Assembly: GCF_001571325.1 (NCBI RefSeq)
Contig: NZ_BCTO01000014.1
Location: 40,751 to 104,750 of the forward strand
DNA from: Delftia tsuruhatensis NBRC 16741
GTDB lineage: Bacteria > Pseudomonadota > Gammaproteobacteria > Burkholderiales > Burkholderiaceae_C
Direction: 5' to 3'
DNA length: 64,000 nucleotides
Under the pieces are notes generated by a model. The model worked only from the letters and a program-made list of their open reading frames with translations. It was not told the DNA's origin and did no database searches. Positions 27,290 through 36,553 of the stretch are shown here, one piece after another (within the stretch, counting starts at the first letter, position 1; every line of letters starts with the position of its first letter). The position numbers and the translations under genes are program-made.

Positions 27290-28096
27290 ATGCAAAGCAT
27301 TCCGATCTCGATGGCCCAGACGCTGCAGCAGCACATCCTGAGCGGCCACTACCCCGGCGGCAGCCAGCTGCCGCCGCAGCGCGAGCTGGCCCGGCAGCTG
27401 GGCATCAGCCGCGCTTCGCTGCGCGAGGCGCTGTCCATGCTGGAGGCCCTGGGCCTGGTCGAGATCCAGCCGGGCAAGGGCGTGCGCATCAACGGCCCGC
27501 ACAGCGGCCGTGCACGCATGCACCGCGCCTATGCCACCCCGGCGCTGGGCACGCTGTCGCCGCGCCAGCTGATCGAGCTGCGCCTGGTGCTGGAGCCGGG
27601 CTGGGCCGCGCTGGCGGCCGTGCGCGCCGACGACAGCGGCCTGCGCCAGCTGCAATGGACCCAGTCCCAGCTGGCCCACGCCCTCGCCCGCAGCGACCTG
27701 CTGGCCGCCGCCGACGCCGATCTGCAGTTCCACCTGCTGCTGGCCCAGCTGTCGGGCAACCCGGGCCTGGTGGCCATGGCGCGCCAGCTGGAGCTGGCCA
27801 TCAGCCACAGCCTGCGCCTGCCCTTTGCCTGGAGCGGCGCCGACGACCAGCCGGTACGCGAGCACGACGCCATCGTGCAGGCCGTCTGCGCAGGCGATGC
27901 GCCGGGTGCGGCGGGCGCCATGCGCGCCCACCTGCTGTCGGCCGCCAGGCGCAGCGGCATCGATCTCGACACACCGGACGACGCGGCGGCGCCCGACGCG
28001 ACGGCGCCCGACGCAACGGCGCCCGATACATCTGCGCCCGACCCTGACCCGCTTTCCTTTCGCCTCACCCCACCTTCCGAAGGAGCTTTCGCATGA
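27290..28096 (+). CDS. GntR/FadR-type regulator of amino acid ABC transporter
   Basis: A 268-residue GntR-family regulator with the DNA-binding domain LPPQRELARQLGISRASLREAL at about residues 24-45 and a helical FCD domain after residue 85 (RQLIELRLVLEPGWAALAA). The C-terminus carries an odd Pro/Asp/Ala-rich tail built from 15-bp tandem repeats (PDATA units). It is the first gene of an operon with a binding protein, two permeases and an ATPase. Its stop overlaps the next start by 4 bp. The operator-like palindrome at 27247 probably serves it. It is divergent from metH. Confidence 0.85.
   Translation: MQSIPISMAQTLQQHILSGHYPGGSQLPPQRELARQLGISRASLREALSMLEALGLVEIQPGKGVRINGPHSGRARMHRAYATPALGTLSPRQLIELRLVLEPGWAALAAVRADDSGLRQLQWTQSQLAHALARSDLLAAADADLQFHLLLAQLSGNPGLVAMARQLELAISHSLRLPFAWSGADDQPVREHDAIVQAVCAGDAPGAAGAMRAHLLSAARRSGIDLDTPDDAAAPDATAPDATAPDTSAPDPDPLSFRLTPPSEGAFA
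27989..28048 (+). repeat. 15-bp tandem repeat in gntR C-terminal tail
   Basis: Four units of GCGCCCGACGCGACG type start at 27989, 28004, 28019 and 28034, the last two diverged. They encode repeated APDAT-like residues in an apparently disordered tail. Confidence 0.75.
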
Positions 28097-28899
28097 CTTC
28101 CCCCCTGACACCCCGCCGCGCATTCATCCGCACCGCCCTGGCGGCCGCCACCCTGGCCGCTGCCGGCCTGGGCGGCGCCGCCCATGCCGACATGCTGGCC
28201 AACATCCAGAAGGCCGGCGTGCTGCGCGTGGCGATTCCGCAGGACTTCCCGCCCTTCGGCTCGCTGGGCACCGACCTGAAGCTGCAGGGCTATGACATCG
28301 ACATGGCGGCCCTGGTGGCCCAGGAGCTGGGCGTGAAGGTGGAGCTGGTGCCCGTGACCAGCACCAACCGCATCCCCTTCCTGACCACGGGCAAGGCCGA
28401 CATCGTCATCTCCAGCCTGGGCAAGAACGCCGAGCGCGCCAAGGTGATCGACTTCACCCAGGCCTATGCACCCTTCCCCAAGAGCGTCTATGGCCCCAAG
28501 GACATGAGCATCAAGGCCCCTGCCGACCTGGCCGGCAAGACCGTGGGCGTGACGCGCGGCTCCACCGAGGACCTGGCCCTCACGCAGGTGGCGCCGGCCT
28601 CGGCCACCATCAAGCGCTACGAGGACAACAACGCCACCGCGCAAAGCTACCTGACGGGCCAGGTGCAGCTGGTGACGCTGGGCAACATCGTGGCCAACGC
28701 CGTGAACGAGCGCACCAGGCTGCGCCAGCTGGACGTGAAGTTCGCGGTCGAGGACACGCCCTGCTACATCGGCGTGGCCAAGGGCGAGCCGGCGCTGCTG
28801 CAGAAGGTGGACGCCATCATCACCAAGCTCAAGGCCGACGGCCGCCTGACCAGCCTGTCCCAGCGCTGGATGAAGATGCCGCTGCCCGCCACCCTGTAA
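28093..28899 (+). CDS. Polar amino acid ABC transporter, periplasmic binding protein
   Basis: A 268-residue family 3 extracellular solute-binding protein with a signal peptide (RRAFIRTALAAATLAAAGL, ending at AHA). The motif GYDIDMAALVAQELGVKVELVPV and the late ADIVISSL segment are typical of amino acid receptors. AAGGAG lies 8 bp before the ATG, which overlaps the gntR stop by 4 bp. With the following two permeases and ATPase it forms a complete uptake system for a polar or acidic amino acid or an opine-like compound. The ligand is unknown. Confidence 0.9.
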   Translation: MTSPLTPRRAFIRTALAAATLAAAGLGGAAHADMLANIQKAGVLRVAIPQDFPPFGSLGTDLKLQGYDIDMAALVAQELGVKVELVPVTSTNRIPFLTTGKADIVISSLGKNAERAKVIDFTQAYAPFPKSVYGPKDMSIKAPADLAGKTVGVTRGSTEDLALTQVAPASATIKRYEDNNATAQSYLTGQVQLVTLGNIVANAVNERTRLRQLDVKFAVEDTPCYIGVAKGEPALLQKVDAIITKLKADGRLTSLSQRWMKMPLPATL

Positions 28900-28930
28900 C
28901 CGCTGCGCCCCTGTTCCCGGAAATCCTTCC

Positions 28931-29659
28931 ATGGCCTATCAATTCGACTTCGGCGCCGTGTTCGACTACAGCGGCCTGCTGGCACAGGGCGCGGGCTTCA
29001 CGCTGGCGCTGACGGCGGCGGGCGCCGTGCTGGGCGGCGCCATCGGCGTGGCCGGCGGCGTCAGCCGCGCCTGGCGCATTGCGCCGCTGCACTGGCTGTT
29101 CAAGGTGTACGTGGAGGGCATACGCAACACGCCCTTCCTGGTGCAGCTGATGTTCGTGTTCTTCGGCCTGCCTTCGCTGGGCGTGCAGATCAACGAATGG
29201 CAGGCCTGCCTGCTGACCACGGTGATCAACCTGGGCGCCTACATCACCGAGATCGTGCGCGCCGGCATCCAGGAGACGCCGCGCGGCCAGCTGGAAGCCG
29301 CTGGCGCGCTGGGCATGGGCCGCTGGGCGGTCTTCCGCCATGTGGTGCTGCGCCCTGCGCTGCAGCGGGTCTGGCCCTCGCTGAGCAGCCAGATAGTGAT
29401 CGTGATGCTGGGCACCTCGGTGGTCTCGCAGATCGCGGCCCAGGACCTGACGTTTGCGGCCAACTTCATCCAGTCGCGCAACTTCCGCGCGTTCGAGACC
29501 TACCTGGTGGTGACGGCGGCGTACTTCGTGCTGGCCCTGGCACTGCGCCAGTTGCTGGCCTGGATAGGCCAGCGCTTCGTGGTGGGCCGCCGCACGCCGC
29601 GTGCAGCCAGGCCCGCTGCACCTGCTGCACCTGCGACCACTGCCGGAGACGCCGCATGA
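28931..29659 (+). CDS. Amino acid ABC transporter permease 1
   Basis: A 242-residue HisM/GlnP-type permease with about five membrane segments. VEGIRNTPFLVQLMFVFFG and the EAA loop ETPRGQLEAAGALGMGRWAVFRHVVLRPAL mark the family; the EAA loop contacts the ATPase. The C-terminal 30 residues are Ala/Pro-rich and beyond the usual domain end. It overlaps the next permease gene by 4 bp. Confidence 0.9.
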   Translation: MAYQFDFGAVFDYSGLLAQGAGFTLALTAAGAVLGGAIGVAGGVSRAWRIAPLHWLFKVYVEGIRNTPFLVQLMFVFFGLPSLGVQINEWQACLLTTVINLGAYITEIVRAGIQETPRGQLEAAGALGMGRWAVFRHVVLRPALQRVWPSLSSQIVIVMLGTSVVSQIAAQDLTFAANFIQSRNFRAFETYLVVTAAYFVLALALRQLLAWIGQRFVVGRRTPRAARPAAPAAPATTAGDAA

Positions 29660-30295
29660 TTGCCGACATTCCCCTGCTGCCCATCCTGGCCAAGCTGGCC
29701 GAGGGCCTGCTGGCCACGCTGGCGCTGTCGCTGCTGGCCTTCGTGCTGGGCGGCGCCACCGGATTGCTGATGCTGTTCGCCCGCGTGGGCCGCAGCCTGA
29801 ACCTGCGCCGCCTGGCCAAGGCCTATATCCAGGCCTTCCAGAACACGCCGCTGCTGATGCAGATGTTCATCGTTTTCTTCGGCTCGTCCATGGCCGGCCT
29901 GGACATCTCGCCCTGGACGGCGGCCGCCATCGGCCTGACGCTGTACACCAGCGCCTACCTGGCCGAGGTCTGGCGCGGCTGCGTGGAGTCCATTCCCCGC
30001 GGCCAGTGGGAAGCCTCGTCCAGCCTGGCCATGGGCTACCTGCAGCAGATGCGCCATGTGGTGCTGCCGCAGGCGCTGCGCCTGTCGATAGCGCCCACGG
30101 TCGGCTTCTCGGTGCAGATCATCAAGGGCACGGCCGTGGCCTCGATCATCGGCTTCAGCGAGCTGACCAAGCTCGGCTCCATGCTGGCCAACGCCACCTT
30201 CCAGCCCTTCCTCATCTACGGCCTGGTCGCCGCAGGCTACTTCCTGCTGTGCTGGCCCCTGTCCCTCTACGCATCCCATCTGGAGAAGAAACTCT

Positions 30296-30309
<14 letters not shown>
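29656..30309 (+). CDS. Amino acid ABC transporter permease 2
   Basis: A 217-residue HisM/GlnP-type permease, the partner of the preceding one. It has QAFQNTPLLMQMFIVFFG and the EAA loop ESIPRGQWEASSSLAMGYLQQMRHVVLPQAL. The start overlaps the upstream gene (ATGA) and the end overlaps the ATPase gene by 14 bp, so all three are translationally coupled. Two different permeases make a heterodimeric channel. Confidence 0.9.
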
Positions 30310-31042
<733 letters not shown>

Positions 31043-31061
31043 GCGGTACGGCCAGGCAGGA

Positions 31062-31088
31062 CAAAGGCCCGCGTCGCGGGCCTGTTTT
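31062..31088 (+). terminator. Terminator after amino acid ABC operon
   Basis: GGCCCGC pairs with GCGGGCC around GTC (31066-31082) and is followed by TGTTTT. It sits between convergent operons; the upstream AAA also gives a weak T-run for the opposite direction. Confidence 0.8.
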
Positions 31089-31114
31089 GCATCGGTGCGG
31101 CGCAGGGGCCGCGG

Positions 31115-31474
31115 TCAGTGGCTGATCATCCAGGGCCGCTTGGTCGGGAAGGTCTTGGCGCCGTTGGGCGCCGTGACCGTGGAGCCGCGCTTGCTGGCGC
31201 CGCTGCAGCAGCCGCAGCCCGAAGGGTGGCGCATGCGCGCGTAGCTGCCCTCGGCCACATCGCGTGAGCGCCTGGGCTCGTGCCGGGCGCGCTCGTTGGT
31301 GTCGTGGGCGCGGCGCTGCTCGGGGCTGGTGCAGGCCAGGCGCGGCGCGCTGACGAAGACGCGGGGCGAGGCCGCCTCGCAGATGGGGCAGGGCGCGGGC
31401 TCGTTGCGCTGCGAGAGGCTGCGCAGCGCGTCGAAGCCGCCGCATGCGGCGCAGTGGTAGTCATAGGTGGGCAT
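31115..31474 (-). CDS. fmdB: FmdB-family zinc ribbon protein
   Basis: A 119-residue protein with an N-terminal FmdB zinc ribbon ([16 protein letters not shown] and [11 protein letters not shown], Cys pairs around residues 8-11 and 30-33). A C-terminal extension has a Cys cluster (GCGCCSG) and ends in [11 protein letters not shown]. FmdB was described as a possible regulator of the formamidase gene in Methylophilus. It lies 46 bp after fmdA on the same strand and ends the urt-fmd operon. Its biochemical role remains unclear. Confidence 0.88.
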   Translation of the reverse strand: MPTYDYHCAACGGFDALRSLSQRNEPAPCPICEAASPRVFVSAPRLACTSPEQRRAHDTNERARHEPRRSRDVAEGSYARMRHPSGCGCCSGASKRGSTVTAPNGAKTFPTKRPWMISH

Positions 31475-31520
31475 GGGCGGCCTCTGGCGGATGGTGGATG
31501 GCGGGTGTCGTGTGCCGGGC

Positions 31521-32750
31521 TTACTTGTCCTGGGCGATGGGCAGGTCCACCCCGCCCGTGATGATCTTCTGTGGTCCCTCGGCCGTGGGATTGATGTCGA
31601 AGTCGAAGATCTCCGTGGGCAGCCACAGCGTGGCGCAGGCATTGGGCACGTCCACCACGCCGCTGATGTGGCCCTGCACGGGCGCCGTGCCCAGCAGCGA
31701 GTAGGCCTGGGCACCGCTGTAGCCGAATTTCTTCAGGTACTCGATGGCGTTCAGGCAGGCCTGGCGGTAGGCCACGGTCACGTCCAGGTAGTGCTGCTTG
31801 CCCTTTTCGTCCACCGAGATGCCTTCGAAGATCAGGTAGTCCTTGTAGTTGGGCGTCATGGGGCTGGGCTTGAAGATGGGGTTCTTGATGCCGTACTTGG
31901 CCATGCCGCCCTTGATCAGCGAAACCTTCATGTGCACCCATCCGGCCATCTCGATGGCGCCGCAGAAGGTGATTTCGCCATCGCCCTGGCTGAAGTGCAG
32001 GTCGCCCACGCTCAGGCCCGCGCCGTCCACGTAGACGGGGAAGAACACGCGCGAGCCGCGCGAGAGGTCCTTGATGTCGCAGTTGCCGCCATGCTCGCGC
32101 GGCGGCACGGTGCGCGCGCCTTCGGCGGCGGCCTTGTCGCGCGCCTCGCCCTGCATCTGGCCCATGTGGGCGGTGGTGGCGTTGGGCGGGTTGGCCAGGC
32201 CGGGGATGCGGTCGGGGTCGGTGGCGATGAGGCCGGTCTCGCGCTCATTCCAGCTGGCCAGCATCTTGGGGTCGGGCAGGCAGCCGATCAGTCCCGGGTG
32301 GATGAGGCCTGCGAAGTTGACGCCGGGGATGTGGCGGCTCTTGGTGAACATGCCGTGGAAGTCCCAGATGGACTTCTGGGCCAGCGGGAAATGCTCGTCC
32401 AGGAAGCCGCCGCCGTTTTGCTTGGAGAAAAAGCCGTTGAAGCCCCAGAGGCTGTCGTCGCGCGCGCCGATGTCCAGCAGGTCCACCACCAGCAGGTCGC
32501 CGGGCTCGGCGCCCTTGACGCCCACGGGGCCGGACAGGAAGTGGACGGTGGACAGGTCCACGTCGCGCACGTCTTCGGCGCTGTCGTCGTTCTTGATGGC
32601 GCCGCCGGTCCAGTCATAGGTCTCCAGCTTGAACTCCGCGCCCGGCTCCACCCAGACCGCCATGGGGATGTCGGGATGCCAGCGGTTGTGCACCTGCGGG
32701 TTGTCGTAGGGGGACTGGTTGAGATCGACCTTGATCAGGGTTTCGGCCAT
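31521..32750 (-). CDS. fmdA: Formamidase (acetamidase/formamidase family)
   Basis: A 409-residue cytoplasmic amidase that hydrolyses formamide, and often acetamide, to the acid and ammonia. The whole length matches Methylophilus FmdA, with HNRWHPDIPM near the start, PGVNFAGLIHPGLIGC around residue 145, and PPREHGGNCDIKDLSRGSRVFFPVYVDGAGLS split in mid-protein. It follows urtE by 36 bp, so the transporter probably brings in its substrate (short-chain amides or urea). The operon's likely regulator is the kinase/response-regulator pair at 38034-42504. Confidence 0.92.
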   Translation of the reverse strand: MAETLIKVDLNQSPYDNPQVHNRWHPDIPMAVWVEPGAEFKLETYDWTGGAIKNDDSAEDVRDVDLSTVHFLSGPVGVKGAEPGDLLVVDLLDIGARDDSLWGFNGFFSKQNGGGFLDEHFPLAQKSIWDFHGMFTKSRHIPGVNFAGLIHPGLIGCLPDPKMLASWNERETGLIATDPDRIPGLANPPNATTAHMGQMQGEARDKAAAEGARTVPPREHGGNCDIKDLSRGSRVFFPVYVDGAGLSVGDLHFSQGDGEITFCGAIEMAGWVHMKVSLIKGGMAKYGIKNPIFKPSPMTPNYKDYLIFEGISVDEKGKQHYLDVTVAYRQACLNAIEYLKKFGYSGAQAYSLLGTAPVQGHISGVVDVPNACATLWLPTEIFDFDINPTAEGPQKIITGGVDLPIAQDK

Positions 32751-32786
32751 GGTGTGCTCCTTGCGATGGCAGTGGGAAAAAACGGA

Positions 32787-33476
32787 TCAGACGGAGAGGT
32801 AGGACTTGATGCGCTGCTCGTCGGTATCTGCTCTGGCCGTCTCATGGACCAGGCGCCCGCCCTCGATGACGAACAGCCGGTCGGCCACATCCATGGCGAA
32901 GGAAAGCACCTGCTCGCTGACCACGATGGTGATGCGGCGCAGCTTGCGGATCTCGTTGAGCGCCTTGGCGATGTCCTTGATGATGGAAGGCTGTATGCCC
33001 TCGGTGGGCTCGTCCAGCAGCAGCACCTTGGGGTCGGTGACCAGCGCGCGCGCAATGGCCAGCTGCTGCTGCTGCCCGCCCGAGAGGTTGCCGCCCTTGC
33101 GCCGGCGCATGTCCCAGAGCACGGGGAACAGGGCGTAGATGTCGTCGGGCACCTGGCGCGACTTCGCGTTCTCCAGGCCCGTCTGTATGTTCTCTTCCAC
33201 GGTCAGCGTGGGGAAGATCATGCGGCCCTGGGGCACGTAGGCAATGCCCTTGGCCACGCGCCGGAAGCTCTCGTCCTTCGTGACGTCCTGGCCGGCCACG
33301 GTGATCTGGCCGCTCTTGGCGGGCATGACGCCCATCAGGCTTTTGAACAGCGTGGTCTTGCCCATGCCGTTGCGGCCCATGATGGCCACGGTTTCGTTCT
33401 CGCGGCCCTCGAAGCTGATGCCGTGCAGCGCCTCGCTCTGGCCATAGGCCACGTACAGATCCTTGACTTGCAGCAT
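32787..33476 (-). CDS. urtE: Urea/short-chain amide ABC transporter ATPase
   Basis: A 229-residue LivF-type ATPase with Walker A GRNGMGKTT, signature LSGGQQQQ and Walker B LLLDEPTEGIQPS, the last characteristic of UrtE. The ATG at 33476 follows AAGGA. It is one of the two ATPases of the transporter and sits between urtD (20 bp gap) and fmdA. Confidence 0.92.
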   Translation of the reverse strand: MLQVKDLYVAYGQSEALHGISFEGRENETVAIMGRNGMGKTTLFKSLMGVMPAKSGQITVAGQDVTKDESFRRVAKGIAYVPQGRMIFPTLTVEENIQTGLENAKSRQVPDDIYALFPVLWDMRRRKGGNLSGGQQQQLAIARALVTDPKVLLLDEPTEGIQPSIIKDIAKALNEIRKLRRITIVVSEQVLSFAMDVADRLFVIEGGRLVHETARADTDEQRIKSYLSV

Positions 33477-33496
33477 GTGAATTCCTTGTGCGTGCC

Positions 33497-34240
33497 TCAG
33501 TGGCCGAGGTAGACGTCGATGACCTTGGGGTCGGCCTGCACCTTGTCCATGGGACCCTCGGCGAGGATCTTTCCCTGGTGCATGACGGTGACCTTGTGCG
33601 CGATGCGCGCCACGAACTCCATGTCGTGCTCGATGACGATGACGGAGCGGTTCTTGCAGATGCGCTGCAGCAGCTCGGCCGTCAGCTCGCGCTCGCGGGC
33701 GCTCATGCCGGCGATGGGCTCGTCCAGCATCAGCAGCTCGGGCTCCTGCATGAGCAGCATGCCGATCTCCAGCCACTGCTTCTGGCCATGGCTGAGCAGG
33801 CCGGCCTCGGTGTCCAGGCGCTCGTCCAGGCCGATGTCGGCGGCCACGGCCTGCACGCGATCGCGCACCGCCTCCGTGCACTTGAAGGCCAGCGCGCCGA
33901 AGACCGAGCGGCCTTCGGGGTAGGAGACCTCCAGGTTCTGGAAGACCGACAGGTTCTCGTAGATGGACGGCGTCTGGAACTTGCGCCCGATCCCCAGGCG
34001 CACGCGCTTGTGCTCGGCCATGCGCGTGAGTTCCTCGTTCTTGAACTTGATGCTGCCGGCCGTGGCGCGGGTCTTGCCGCAGATCAGGTCCAGCAGCGTG
34101 GTCTTGCCCGCGCCGTTGGGGCCGATGATGACGCGCAGCTCGTTCCTGTCGATGTACAGGTTCAGCGCGTCGATGGCCTTGAAGCCGTCGAAGGAGACCG
34201 TCAGGTCTTCCACGGCCAGCGTGAAGTCGGTATTGCTCAT
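33497..34240 (-). CDS. urtD: Urea/short-chain amide ABC transporter ATPase
   Basis: A 247-residue LivG-type ATPase with Walker A GPNGAGKTT, the unusual signature LSHGQKQWLEIG and Walker B LMLDEPIAGMSARE, all typical of UrtD. It lies 19 bp after urtC. Together with UrtE it powers the UrtB/UrtC channel. Confidence 0.92.
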   Translation of the reverse strand: MSNTDFTLAVEDLTVSFDGFKAIDALNLYIDRNELRVIIGPNGAGKTTLLDLICGKTRATAGSIKFKNEELTRMAEHKRVRLGIGRKFQTPSIYENLSVFQNLEVSYPEGRSVFGALAFKCTEAVRDRVQAVAADIGLDERLDTEAGLLSHGQKQWLEIGMLLMQEPELLMLDEPIAGMSARERELTAELLQRICKNRSVIVIEHDMEFVARIAHKVTVMHQGKILAEGPMDKVQADPKVIDVYLGH

Positions 34241-34259
34241 GGTGTGCTCCCGCTGTGGT

Positions 34260-35456
34260 TCAGGCGCCCTGGCGGCCCATGCCTTCGGACAGGGCGGACG
34301 TGGGCTTGGTGGCGGCCGGGGCAGGTGCTGCCTGGGCTCCCTGCGCTGCGGCAGGCGCTGCGGCCGGTGCCGCGCCCTTGCGGCGGCTGTTCCACCAGGG
34401 AACGATGCGGCTTTCCCACAGGCCGGCCAGCCCCATCGGGAAGGCCATGGTCACGCCGATGAACAGGCCCGCCATGAGGAACAGCCACAGGTCCGGGAAG
34501 CTCTCCGAGAAATAGGTCTTGCCCGCGTTGACCAGCAGCGTGCCGTACACGGCGCCCACCAGGCTCATGCGCCCGCCCACGGCGGCGTAGATGACCATCT
34601 CGATGGAGGGCACGATGCCCACGAAGCTGGGCGACATGAAGCCCACCTGCAGCGTGAACAGCGCGCCGCCCACGCCCGACAGCGCAGCGGCCAGGCAGAA
34701 CACGAAGACCTTGAAATTGGCCACGTCGTAGCCGGAAAAGCGCACGCGGTCTTCCTTGTCGCGCATGGCCAGCAGCAGGGTGCCCACCTTGCCCGTCTGA
34801 ATCCAGCGGCACAGCACGATGGCGCCGATCAGCAGGGCCACGCAGACGTAGTAGAGGATGTACTTGGCGCTGTCCGTGCGCGTGTCCCAGCCCCACAGGG
34901 TCTTGAGGTCGGTCATGCCGTTGACGCCGCCCGTGTAGCCCTGCTGGCCGATGATGAGCACGGTGACGATCAGCGCCACGGCCTGCGTGATGATGGCGAA
35001 GTACACCCCGCCCACGCGGCGCTTGAACATGGCGAAGCTGATGAGCCAGGCCAGCAGCGTGGGCACGGCGATGACGGCGGCCAGCGAGAACGGCAGGCTC
35101 TTGAAGGGCAGCCAGAACGAGGGCAGCTCGGTCAGCTGGTTCCAGTCCATGAAGTCGGGGATGCCGGGCGTGGACTGGATCTTGGTGCTGATGGGGTCGG
35201 ACGCCTCCAGCTTCAGGAACATGGCCATGGCGTAGCCGCCCAGGCCGAAGAACACGCCCTGGCCCAGGCTGAGCACGCCGCCATAGCCCCAGACCATGAC
35301 CAGGCCGATGGCGACGAAGGCATAGGTCAGGTACTTGCCGACCAGGTTGAGGCGGAAGATGTCCAGCGCCAGGGGCAGCACCACCGCCAGCAGGACGGTG
35401 AGCAGCACCAGGCTGGCGAGCTGGTAGCGCTGTATCCAGGCTTTGAGGGCTTGCAT
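34260..35456 (-). CDS. urtC: Urea/short-chain amide ABC transporter permease
   Basis: A 398-residue LivM-type permease with about ten membrane segments. The EAA-like loop MRDKEDRVRFSGYDVANFKVFVF and GVGGALFTLQVGFMSPSFVGIVPSIEMVIYAAVGG (in parts) match UrtC. The C-terminal 40 residues are an Ala/Pro-rich tail. It follows urtB after 72 bp. Confidence 0.92.
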   Translation of the reverse strand: MQALKAWIQRYQLASLVLLTVLLAVVLPLALDIFRLNLVGKYLTYAFVAIGLVMVWGYGGVLSLGQGVFFGLGGYAMAMFLKLEASDPISTKIQSTPGIPDFMDWNQLTELPSFWLPFKSLPFSLAAVIAVPTLLAWLISFAMFKRRVGGVYFAIITQAVALIVTVLIIGQQGYTGGVNGMTDLKTLWGWDTRTDSAKYILYYVCVALLIGAIVLCRWIQTGKVGTLLLAMRDKEDRVRFSGYDVANFKVFVFCLAAALSGVGGALFTLQVGFMSPSFVGIVPSIEMVIYAAVGGRMSLVGAVYGTLLVNAGKTYFSESFPDLWLFLMAGLFIGVTMAFPMGLAGLWESRIVPWWNSRRKGAAPAAAPAAAQGAQAAPAPAATKPTSALSEGMGRQGA

Positions 35457-35528
35457 GGAATGACTCCGGTGAACTCAGGGGAAATCGGGGGAACGCGGGG
35501 GAATTCGTGGACAGGGCCGGCGCCGGGA

Positions 35529-36443
35529 TCAGCGCCGCACCTTGGAGGCGAACAGGCCCTGGGGACGCAGCATCAGGATGAAGACGATCAGCGACAGCGT
35601 GATCACCTTGGCCATGGAGCCCGCGAGGAAGAACTCGGTGATGGACTGCGTCTGCGCAATGCCGAAGGCCGAGACCACGGTGCCCAGCAGGCTGGCCGCG
35701 CCGCCGAAGGTGACCACCAGGAAGGCGTCCACGATGTACAGCGAGCCCGAGGTGGGGCCGGTGGAGCCGATGGTGGTGAAGGCCGCGCCCGCCACGCCCG
35801 CGATGCCGCAGCCGATGGCAAAGGTCAGGCGGTCGGTCTTCTTGGTGTCGATGCCGATGGCGTTGGCCATCACGCGGTTGCTGACCGTGGCGCGCACGCG
35901 CAGGCCCCAGCGGCTCTTGTGCAGCGCGATCAGCACGCCGGCTGTGACGGCCATGGTCAGCGCCAGCACGAACAGGCCGTTGATGGGAATGTCCAGCCCC
36001 TCGGCCGGCGCCCACGAGCCCATCAGCCAGTCAGGCAGGGTGGGGCTGACTTCCTTGGGGCCGATGAAGGTGCGAAAGCACTGCTGCAGCGCCAGGCTCA
36101 CGCCCCAGGTGGCCAGCAGCGTGTCCAGCGGCCGCTTGTAGAGGTGGCGGATCAGCCCCCATTCCACCAGCCAGCCGGCCACGAAGGCGAACAGGAAGGC
36201 GGCCACGATGGCCAGCGGGAAGTAGTAGGGCATGAACTCGGGCGCGTGCTGCGCCGTGAGCGTGGAGCCCAGGTAGATGGTGTAGGCGCCAATGGTCATG
36301 AACTCGCCATGCGCCATGTTGATCACGCCCATCTGGCCAAAGATGATGGCCAGGCCCAGGCCCATCAGCAGCAGCACGGCGAACAGGCTCAGCCCCGCGA
36401 AGCCCTGCATCAGGCCGATGTTCATCATGTCGGAAAAACTCAT
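35529..36443 (-). CDS. urtB: Urea/short-chain amide ABC transporter permease
   Basis: A 304-residue LivH-type permease with eight or so membrane segments. GQMGVINMAHGEFMTIGAY and TLLATWGVSLALQQ are family hallmarks. Some UrtB proteins carry a long N-terminal periplasmic domain (total over 500 residues); this is the short form, which also occurs in amide transporters linked to fmdA. AGGAG-like bases lie before the ATG. Confidence 0.92.
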   Translation of the reverse strand: MSFSDMMNIGLMQGFAGLSLFAVLLLMGLGLAIIFGQMGVINMAHGEFMTIGAYTIYLGSTLTAQHAPEFMPYYFPLAIVAAFLFAFVAGWLVEWGLIRHLYKRPLDTLLATWGVSLALQQCFRTFIGPKEVSPTLPDWLMGSWAPAEGLDIPINGLFVLALTMAVTAGVLIALHKSRWGLRVRATVSNRVMANAIGIDTKKTDRLTFAIGCGIAGVAGAAFTTIGSTGPTSGSLYIVDAFLVVTFGGAASLLGTVVSAFGIAQTQSITEFFLAGSMAKVITLSLIVFILMLRPQGLFASKVRR

Positions 36444-36553
36444 GGTGCTGCTCCTGCGCGCAAGCCAATCGGGAGAGGGGGAAACGATTCACGCGGCAGC
36501 CCGCCCACCAGGCCGCAGGCCGCCGCGCATCACCTGCCTGAACGGATCAGGGC

